This document shows, in pieces, positions 57,962-64,000 of a stretch of 64,000 bases of DNA (its first letter is position 1; each line of letters opens with the position of its first letter). The stretch comes from Burkholderia sp. Bp8992 (GTDB lineage: Bacteria > Pseudomonadota > Gammaproteobacteria > Burkholderiales > Burkholderiaceae), in NCBI RefSeq assembly GCF_003853705.1, contig NZ_QTQI01000008.1, forward strand, positions 1 to 64,000, written 5' to 3'. The notes beneath the pieces were generated by a model. It was not told where the DNA came from. It saw only the letters and a list, made by a program, of their open reading frames with translations, and made no database searches. Position numbers and translations under genes: made by a program.

Positions 57962-58915
57962 ATGCTGAACCTGCACCGCGCGCTCGGGTTTCACCCCGCG
58001 TTGCGCGACAAGCTGGCCCGCGGCGAATCGGGAAAACTGCTGGTCGGCTACGACACCCGCAACCGCGACATCGCGTTGCGCGCGTTTTCCGCCCTGCCCG
58101 AATCGCTCGACGCCACGACCCTCTGCCTCGAAAGCACCGCACCCGCCGACATCGCCGCCGCGCTGAACGACGCCGACCTGTTCGTACTGCTGTACGACTC
58201 GTCGTGCCTGCCGACACCGTCGCCGAGCGGTCCGCCGTTCCTCGCCGCGATTCGCCCGGCGATCGTCGAGCACTGGAGCAAGTCGGTCTTGTTCAAGGAT
58301 TACGGCCCGCACCTCGACGAGGCGTTCGCCGAATCGCTCGACGACATAGCCGCACGCAACGGCCGGCTGATCGACGCGGCCACGCACGCATCGCAGATCC
58401 GCTTCATCGACGAAGCCGGCAACACGCTGACGGGCTCGCTCGCACCGGACCAGAAATGGACGAGCGTGGACGGCATGGGCAATCTCGACGTCGTGCCCGG
58501 CGAGATCGCGACGCACGTGACCGACCTGAGCGGCTCGGTCGTGTTCAGCGGCACGTTTCTCGGCACCGTGCCGTTCGCGATCAAGTACAAGGTGGCCGAG
58601 CAACTCGCGACGCTGCAGGTCGAGAACAGCACGATCGTCGATTTCGACACCGACGATGCCGGCTTTCGGCGCGATTTCTCGACCTATCTCGACCGGCACG
58701 CGAATCACCGGCGCATCGAGGAATTCGGCATCGGCACGAACCTCGGCATCCGCGGGCTCTATGGCCGCAACGCGGGGTTCGAGGAACGCCATCCGGGCCT
58801 GCATCTCGGGCTCGGCGGCGGTGAAAACGGCAGCCACCACCTCGACCTGATCTTCGCGCGCGGCACGCTCGCACTCGACGAGCGGATCGTGTTCGACGGC
58901 GCGTTCGCCGTCTGA
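57962..58915 (+). CDS. M29 (aminopeptidase T)-like metallopeptidase homologue
   Basis: 317 residues, shorter than the ~370-410 of typical M29 peptidases. The C-terminal part has the family's metal-site pattern: E253/E254 in IEEFGIGTN, H277 and H281 in ERHPGLHLGLGGGENG, and H292, H293, D295 in SHHLDLIF. The N-terminal half is a Rossmann-like region (SGKLLVGYDTRNRDIALRAF, DLFVLLYDSSC) replacing the normal first domain. The start has GGAG 6 bases upstream. It may trim or modify the preceding peptide, or act on a diffusible substrate. The direct neighbour is the 40-residue peptide gene. Confidence 0.65.
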   Translation: MLNLHRALGFHPALRDKLARGESGKLLVGYDTRNRDIALRAFSALPESLDATTLCLESTAPADIAAALNDADLFVLLYDSSCLPTPSPSGPPFLAAIRPAIVEHWSKSVLFKDYGPHLDEAFAESLDDIAARNGRLIDAATHASQIRFIDEAGNTLTGSLAPDQKWTSVDGMGNLDVVPGEIATHVTDLSGSVVFSGTFLGTVPFAIKYKVAEQLATLQVENSTIVDFDTDDAGFRRDFSTYLDRHANHRRIEEFGIGTNLGIRGLYGRNAGFEERHPGLHLGLGGGENGSHHLDLIFARGTLALDERIVFDGAFAV

Positions 58916-58935
58916 CGACGTGGCTGGCCGCGTGC

Positions 58936-59445
58936 TCAGGTTTCGACGGCAGGCGTGTCGCCGAGCCACTTGAACATCACGAGGCAGTCGACGAAGCCGA
59001 GCCGCGCATGACGGTAGGCGCGCGGCAACCGGCCGACGATCTCGAATCCGAGCTTCTGCCACAGCGCGACCGCGACCTCATTCGTCGCCACCACCGAGTT
59101 GAACTGCATCGCGAGGAAACCGCGCTCGCGCGCAACCTGCTGCGAGTGCTCGCACATCAGGCGCGCGACGCCGCGGCCGCGCGCGGCCTCGCTCACCATG
59201 TAGCCGCAATTGCTCACGTGCTTGCCGGGCCCCGCCGCGTTCGCCTTCAGGTAGTACGAACCGAGCACGACGCCGTCTTCTTCGGCGATCCACGTGCAGA
59301 GCGGTGCCGCGAGCCACAATGCGCGTGCCGCTTCCTGTGTCGGCGTCGGATCGAAAGCGTAGGTTTCCTGAGCAGCGACGATGGCGCGATAGGTCGGCCA
59401 GAAGCGCGGGAAATCGTCCTCGGTCATCGGGCGAATCGTGATCAT
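58936..59445 (-). CDS. GNAT-family N-acetyltransferase
   Basis: 169 residues. ITIRPMTEDDFPRFWPTYRAIVAAQETYAFDP starts the PhnO/PAT-like GNAT pattern, VLGSYYLKAN is the central strand, and VSEAARGRGVARLMCEHSQQ carries the acetyl-CoA loop (RGRGVA). NSVVATNEVAVALWQKLGFEIVGRLPRAYRHARLGFVDCLVMFKWL completes the fold. It is convergent with the M29-like gene. It may acetylate an amino group of a small metabolite; a link to the peptide locus is possible but not shown. Confidence 0.9.
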   Translation of the reverse strand: MITIRPMTEDDFPRFWPTYRAIVAAQETYAFDPTPTQEAARALWLAAPLCTWIAEEDGVVLGSYYLKANAAGPGKHVSNCGYMVSEAARGRGVARLMCEHSQQVARERGFLAMQFNSVVATNEVAVALWQKLGFEIVGRLPRAYRHARLGFVDCLVMFKWLGDTPAVET

Positions 59446-59500
59446 GCGGGTTCTCTCGTGAGGGTGATGTCGACAGGCACGCCGGCGATCGTACCGCGAT

Positions 59501-60532
59501 TCATCGACGGTCGTCCGCTCGCAATGCCGCGCTCCGATACGCGCCCGGCGGCACGCCGTACCAGCGCTTGAACGCCTGCGAAAAACTCGACAGGTCGCTG
59601 AAGCCGAGCCGCTCGGCCACTTCCGCGAGCGACAGCCGCGCGTCGCCGAGCAGCGTCTCGGCCATCGCGCCGCGCGCCTGCGCGAGCAGCGCGCGAAACG
59701 TCGTGCCCTCCTCCTGCAGCCGGCGCTTGAGCGTGCGCGGGCTCGTGTTCATCAGCCGCGCCATGTCCTCCAGCGAGAACGGCGCGCTGCCGGGCGTCGC
59801 GCCCAGGTACTGGCGCACCATCACCGACGTACCCACGCGCGCGCGCCGCGCTTCGACGAGCTGGCCGCACATCTGCTCGCACATCGACACCGTCAGCGGA
59901 TTCGCATGCGGCAGCGGCCGGTCGAGAAACGCGCGGTCGAACGCGAGGCTGTTCGCGCGCGCCGAGAACGCCGGCTCCACACCGGCGATGCGCGGCGCGG
60001 CAAGCGACGGCGAGCGCGCGGCCTGCAGCGTGAAGCGCGACAACGTGAAATCGCCGCTGGCGATTTCCTGCAGCAGCACGGCCGCGGCCGTCATGTCGCG
60101 CTCGACGAGAAACCGGCTCAAGTCGCCGTCGAGTTCCGGCGCGCCGAAGTTGAGCACGCCCGTATCGGGCGCCTCGCGGTACGTGATGACGGTGTACGCA
60201 TACGTGAGCGGCAGGAAGCGCATCGCCAGCGCAAGCGCGTCGCGCCCGGTCGCGCTCGCGATCAGCCCGTAGCCCCACACGCCGTATGCGGAGAAGTGAT
60301 AGCGCAGGCCGACCTCGAAGCCGAGGCCCTGCGCGCGGCCGAGCGCACGCAGGAGGTTGCCGGTCAGCCGCAGCTCCTGTGCGGCCGTCACCTCGACTTT
60401 CGGATCGTCGAGCTGCGCGTCCGCGAGCCCCGTGCCGGCCAGCAGCGCCGTGTGCGGCACGCCCCGTTCGTCGCCGAAATCGACCAGCAGCCGGGCGCTG
60501 GCCGGACTCCGGGTGAAGTCCCAGAAGCTCAT
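59501..60532 (-). CDS. AraC-family regulator, OruR/ArgR-like (arabinose-binding-domain-containing)
   Basis: 343 residues. The N-terminal region starts FWDFTRSPASARLLVDFGDERGV, the AraC 'arabinose-type' domain found in regulators of ornithine or alkane/ketone use. The C-terminal HTH pair includes FSLEDMARLMNTSPRTLKRRLQEEGTTFRALLAQARGAMAETLLGDARLSLAEVAERLGFSDLSSFSQAFKRWYGVPPG. Divergent from the GMC/BVMO operon, so it probably activates it. The start at 60532 is a moderate choice. Confidence 0.88.
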   Translation of the reverse strand: MSFWDFTRSPASARLLVDFGDERGVPHTALLAGTGLADAQLDDPKVEVTAAQELRLTGNLLRALGRAQGLGFEVGLRYHFSAYGVWGYGLIASATGRDALALAMRFLPLTYAYTVITYREAPDTGVLNFGAPELDGDLSRFLVERDMTAAAVLLQEIASGDFTLSRFTLQAARSPSLAAPRIAGVEPAFSARANSLAFDRAFLDRPLPHANPLTVSMCEQMCGQLVEARRARVGTSVMVRQYLGATPGSAPFSLEDMARLMNTSPRTLKRRLQEEGTTFRALLAQARGAMAETLLGDARLSLAEVAERLGFSDLSSFSQAFKRWYGVPPGAYRSAALRADDRR

Positions 60533-60676
60533 GCGGAGAAACCCTCGAAGCGCCGATTTGGCCCAAATACTAAAACAATTGTCCCCAAGCAGCATTGGTG
60601 TTTTCCCATGCGGCCCGCACCATCGGCGTCATCCAGTCGTCGCCCGAACGACCCCATCGCCCCAGGAGGAGACACC

Positions 60677-60763
60677 ATGCAACCGAGTCGCCCGACCGAT
60701 CCCGCCGCCCGCCTCGCGCACCGGCGCACCGCTTGCGCCCGCATGCCGGCGCGCACCGCCTGA
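60677..60763 (+). CDS. 28-codon upstream open frame, doubtful
   Basis: An ATG with strong CAGGAGGAGACACC upstream opens a 28-residue Arg/Ala/Pro-rich frame that ends 32 bases before the GMC start. The sequence is not membrane-like and shows no domain. It may be a leader peptide, a vestige of a displaced start, or chance. Confidence 0.3.
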   Translation: MQPSRPTDPAARLAHRRTACARMPARTA

Positions 60764-60795
60764 CCCGCCGACCACCGAAGAAAGGAGACGATTCC

Positions 60796-62511
60796 ATGAG
60801 CAAGACTTTCGACTACATCGTCGTCGGCGGCGGATCGGGCGGCTGCGTCGTCGCTGGGCGGCTGACCGAGGACCCGGCCGTGACCGTGTGCGTGCTCGAG
60901 GCCGGCGGCCGCGGCGACGGCGCGGTCGTCAACGTGCCGACCGGCGCGGTCGCGATGATGCCGACCCGCCTGAACAACTGGGCGTTCGACACGGTGCCGC
61001 AGCCGGGGCTCGGCGGCCGGATCGGCTACCAGCCGCGCGGCAGGACGCTCGGCGGCTCGTCGGCGATCAACGCAATGGTCTACATCCGCGGCCATCGCGT
61101 CGACTACGACGGCTGGGCCGCGCTCGGCAACGAAGGCTGGGCGTACGACGACGTGCTGCCGTACTTCCGCCTGAGCGAGCACAACGAGCGCTTCGACGAT
61201 GCATGGCATGGCCGCGACGGCCCGCTGTGGGTCAGCGACCTGCGCACCGGCAACCCGTTTCATGCACGCTACCTGGAAGCCGCGCAACAGGCCGGCCTGC
61301 CGCTCACCGACGATTTCAACGGCGCGCAGCAGGAAGGCATCGGGATCTACCAGGTCACGCAGAAGCACGGCGAACGCTGGAGCGCGGCGCGCGCATACCT
61401 GCTGCCGCATCTCGGCCGCCGCGACAACCTGACCGTCGAGACGCACGCGCAGGTGCTGCGCATCCTGTTCGACGGCACTCGCGCAATCGGCGTCGAGGTG
61501 CGGCAGCACGGCGAGGTCCGCACGCTGCGCGCGCGGCATGAAGTCGTGCTCGCGGCCGGCGCGCTGCAGACGCCGCAGTTGCTGATGCTGTCGGGCGTCG
61601 GCCCGGGTCGCGAACTGCAGCAGCACGGCATCGCGGTGCAAGCGGACCTGCCCGGCGTCGGCCGCAACCTGCAGGATCATCCGGATTTCATCTTCGGCTA
61701 CCGCACGCGCAGCGTCGACACGATGGGCGTGTCCGCGCGCGGCGGCCTGCGGATGCTGCGCGAGTTCGCGCGCTTTCGCCGCGAACGGCGCGGGATGCTG
61801 ACGTCGAATTTCGCGGAAGGCGGCGGTTTCCTGAAAACGCGTGCCGATCTCGCCGCGCCGGACCTCCAGCTGCATTTCGTCGTCGCGCTCGTCGACGATC
61901 ACGCGCGCAAGCTGCATGCCGGCCACGGGCTGTCGTGCCACGTGTGCCTGCTGCGGCCGCGCAGCCGCGGCTCGGTCACGCTGGACAGCGCCGATCCGCT
62001 CGCGGCGCCGCGCATCGATCCCGCGTTCTTCGACGATCCGCGCGACGTCGACGACATGGTCGCGGGCTTCCGCATCACGCGCCGGTTGATGGAAGCACCG
62101 GCGCTCGCGAGCTGGATCACGCGCGACCTGTTCACGGCGAACGTGACGACCGACGACGAGATCCGCGACGTGCTGCGGCGGCGCACCGACACCGTGTATC
62201 ACCCGGTCGGCACGTGCCGGATGGGTCACGATGAACTGGCCGTCGTCGATCCGCAACTGCGCGTGCGCGGCCTGCAGGGGCTGCGCATCGTCGATGCGTC
62301 GGTGATGCCGACGCTGATCGGCGGCAACACCAACGCGCCGACGATCATGATCGCCGAGAAGGCCGTCGACCTGATGCGCGGCGTGCGCCGCGTACCCGCA
62401 AGGTCGCATGCCGAAACCGTCGGTATAGCGAAGGATCGCGACGCCGCTCTTGCCGCGTGCGCCACGCATGATGCCGTCCAACCCGAGGAAAATCGCCATG
62501 CTGTCGCCTGA
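60796..62511 (+). CDS. GMC-family FAD oxidoreductase (choline/alcohol dehydrogenase type)
   Basis: 571 residues. AAAGGAG precedes the start. GGGSGGCVVAGRL (11-23) is the ADP-binding loop, GRTLGGSSAINAMVYIRGHRVDYDGWAALGNEGW is GMC signature 1, and AAGALQTPQLLMLSGVGP is signature 2. The catalytic pair sits in HPVGTCRMG and in GNTNAPTIMIAEKAVDLM. About 35 extra polar residues follow the usual end. It should oxidise an alcohol to an aldehyde or ketone. The 3' end overlaps the BVMO gene by 14 bases, so the pair is co-translated. Confidence 0.92.
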   Translation: MSKTFDYIVVGGGSGGCVVAGRLTEDPAVTVCVLEAGGRGDGAVVNVPTGAVAMMPTRLNNWAFDTVPQPGLGGRIGYQPRGRTLGGSSAINAMVYIRGHRVDYDGWAALGNEGWAYDDVLPYFRLSEHNERFDDAWHGRDGPLWVSDLRTGNPFHARYLEAAQQAGLPLTDDFNGAQQEGIGIYQVTQKHGERWSAARAYLLPHLGRRDNLTVETHAQVLRILFDGTRAIGVEVRQHGEVRTLRARHEVVLAAGALQTPQLLMLSGVGPGRELQQHGIAVQADLPGVGRNLQDHPDFIFGYRTRSVDTMGVSARGGLRMLREFARFRRERRGMLTSNFAEGGGFLKTRADLAAPDLQLHFVVALVDDHARKLHAGHGLSCHVCLLRPRSRGSVTLDSADPLAAPRIDPAFFDDPRDVDDMVAGFRITRRLMEAPALASWITRDLFTANVTTDDEIRDVLRRRTDTVYHPVGTCRMGHDELAVVDPQLRVRGLQGLRIVDASVMPTLIGGNTNAPTIMIAEKAVDLMRGVRRVPARSHAETVGIAKDRDAALAACATHDAVQPEENRHAVA

Positions 62512-64000
62512 CCGTTCCCGTTCCGCCGACGCCGCCGTACCGCTGGCGGCGATCATCATCGGCGCCGGCTTCGCCGGCATCGGCATGGCCGTCGCGCTGC
62601 AACGCGCCGGCATCCACGATTTCGTTATCGTCGAACGCTCGCACGACGTCGGCGGCGTCTGGCGCGACAACAGCTACCCGGGCGCCGCGTGCGACGTGCC
62701 CTCGCACCTGTACTCGTTTTCGTTCGAACCGAATCCGGCCTGGTCGCGCGTGTTCGCGCCGCAGCCGGAAATCCATGCGTACCTGCAGCATTGCGCACGC
62801 AAGTACGGCCTCGCGCGCCACCTGCGCTTCGGCGCCGAAGTCGAGCACGCGCGCTACGACGAGGCCCGCGCGCTGTGGCACGTCACGCTCGCCGACGGCA
62901 CGACGCTCAGCGCGGCGCTGCTCGTCAGCGGCACCGGCCAGTTGAGCCGTCCGGCAATGCCCGACCTGCCCGGCATCGACACGTTCTGCGGCCGCGCCTT
63001 CCACTCCGCGCACTGGGATCACGACCATGCGCTCGCCGGCCAGCGCGTGGCCGTGGTCGGCACCGGCGCATCGGCGATCCAGTTCGTCCCGGCGATCGCC
63101 GGCAGCGTGCAGCACCTGTCCGTGTTCCAGCGTTCGCCGGCCTACGTGATCCCGCGCCCCGATCGCGCGTATCGACCGTGGGAAAAGGCGCTGTTTCGCC
63201 GGATGCCGTGGGCGATGAAGCTGCACCGCGCATCGATCTACCTGCGCTACGAATCGCGCGCGATCGCCTTCACGCGCCTGCACGGGCTGATGAAAGCGGC
63301 GGTCGGCCGGCCGTTCCGCAAGCTGCTCGCGCGCGACGTGCCGGACCCCGCGTTGCGCGCACGGCTCACGCCCGACTACCCGATCGGCTGCAAGCGCCTC
63401 CTGCTGTCGAGCGAGTACCTCGCGACGATGAGCCGCAACAACGTCGCGCTCGTCACGCAGCGGATCCGGCGCGTGACCGAGGACGGGATCGAGACCGTCG
63501 ACGGCGTGCATCATCCGGTCGACGCGATCATCTACGGCACGGGCTTCGCGGCCACCGAGTTCCTGTCGCCGATGCGCATCACGGGCCGCGACGGGCTCGA
63601 CCTGAACGACGCGTGGCGACGCGGCGCGCAGGCGTATCTCGGGCTCACCGTCCCCGGCTTTCCGAATTTCTTCATGCTGTACGGCCCGAACACGAACCTC
63701 GGTCACAACTCGATCGTCTACATGCTCGAAAGCCAGATCGCGCACGTGATGCGCTGCGTGCAGGCGATGCGGCGCGACGGTGCGCGCGAGATCGACGTCG
63801 ACGCGCGCCGCTACCGGCGCTTCAACGCGCACGTGCAGCAGCGGCTCGCCGGTTCGGTGTGGAGCGGCTGCAAGAGCTGGTACGTCGATGCATCAGGGCA
63901 CAACAGCACGAACTGGCCGAGCTTCACGCTGACCTACCGCTGGATCACGCGCTTCACCGGCATGGCCGCGTACCGCTTCACGCGTCCGTTGCCCGAATCG
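62498..64000 (+). CDS. Baeyer-Villiger-type flavin monooxygenase, 3' end outside the window
   Basis: 501 residues are visible; the stop is beyond position 64000. The start at 62498 has GAGGAAA upstream and overlaps the GMC gene by 14 bases. FAD loop GAGFAG (22-27); the BVMO fingerprint FCGRAFHSAHW (163-173) matches FxGxxxHxxxW exactly and is followed by Asp. The second Rossmann loop is GTGASA (188-193). BVMOs insert oxygen next to a carbonyl using NADPH. With the GMC alcohol dehydrogenase it would convert a secondary alcohol to a ketone, then an ester or lactone. The C-terminal part is absent. Confidence 0.9.
   Translation, partial: MLSPDRSRSADAAVPLAAIIIGAGFAGIGMAVALQRAGIHDFVIVERSHDVGGVWRDNSYPGAACDVPSHLYSFSFEPNPAWSRVFAPQPEIHAYLQHCARKYGLARHLRFGAEVEHARYDEARALWHVTLADGTTLSAALLVSGTGQLSRPAMPDLPGIDTFCGRAFHSAHWDHDHALAGQRVAVVGTGASAIQFVPAIAGSVQHLSVFQRSPAYVIPRPDRAYRPWEKALFRRMPWAMKLHRASIYLRYESRAIAFTRLHGLMKAAVGRPFRKLLARDVPDPALRARLTPDYPIGCKRLLLSSEYLATMSRNNVALVTQRIRRVTEDGIETVDGVHHPVDAIIYGTGFAATEFLSPMRITGRDGLDLNDAWRRGAQAYLGLTVPGFPNFFMLYGPNTNLGHNSIVYMLESQIAHVMRCVQAMRRDGAREIDVDARRYRRFNAHVQQRLAGSVWSGCKSWYVDASGHNSTNWPSFTLTYRWITRFTGMAAYRFTRPLPES

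Overview
The window looks like a piece of a high-GC Burkholderia genome, most probably the Burkholderia cepacia complex or a close relative, and possibly a secondary replicon. The basis is the very high GC at third codon positions, the Burkholderia-type DUF3348/DUF802/OmpA/DUF2894 operon, a collagen-like repeat gene, many LysR/AraC/MocR/IclR regulators, and an auxin (iac) catabolic cluster laid out like that of Paraburkholderia. There are no rRNA or tRNA genes, CRISPR arrays, IS elements or phage genes that I could find. About 60 protein genes are supported.

Layout. 1-4.9 kb: the 3' part of a collagen-like Gly-Thr-Ser repeat gene, an ICMT-like membrane methyltransferase, a 28-residue membrane peptide, a GNAT-like protein and an FMN reductase. 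4.9-10.0 kb, minus strand: a four-gene operon whose core is a MotA/ExbB-like channel subunit with a giant repeat-bearing coiled-coil tail plus a MotB/OmpA-like partner, resembling the ZorA/ZorB pair without the Zorya effectors. 10.3-26 kb: accessory enzymes with divergent regulators, namely LysE exporter, a frameshifted secreted protein, a disulfide-type flavoprotein, SDR/XRE pair, PfpI/MocR pair, LysR plus a tautomerase/MBL operon, a decayed AraC gene, SDRs, GNAT, GlxA, and a TAT-exported DJ-1 protein. 26.2-34.2 kb: IclR regulator and a tightly overlapping eight-gene-scale uptake/oxidation locus (PotABCD-type ABC transporter plus a three-subunit HcnABC/opine-oxidase-like flavin dehydrogenase), closed by a clear intrinsic terminator. 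34.4-40 kb: MHS transporter, an octopine-dehydrogenase-like plus 3-hydroxyacyl-CoA dehydrogenase operon, and AraC and LysR regulators.

40-56 kb is a complete indole-3-acetic acid degradation cluster: porin, iacT1, iacF, iacR2, iacC-iacD-iacY, iacS, iacA-iacB-iacI-iacH-iacE, iacR1, iacG and a second MFS. Together these convert auxin to catechol; the catechol ring-cleavage genes are not in the window. Two sets of matching promoter motifs tie the separate transcription units to two presumed regulators.

56.3-64 kb: a small hydrolase and Lrp regulator; a 40-residue acidic peptide gene followed by a perfect 24-bp hairpin and an M29-metallopeptidase-like enzyme (candidate peptide natural-product or signalling locus); GNAT; AraC regulator; and a GMC oxidoreductase overlapping a Baeyer-Villiger monooxygenase that runs off the end.

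The most interesting candidates for undescribed systems are the long-tailed channel operon (4.9-10.0 kb) and the peptide/M29 locus (57.4-58.9 kb).
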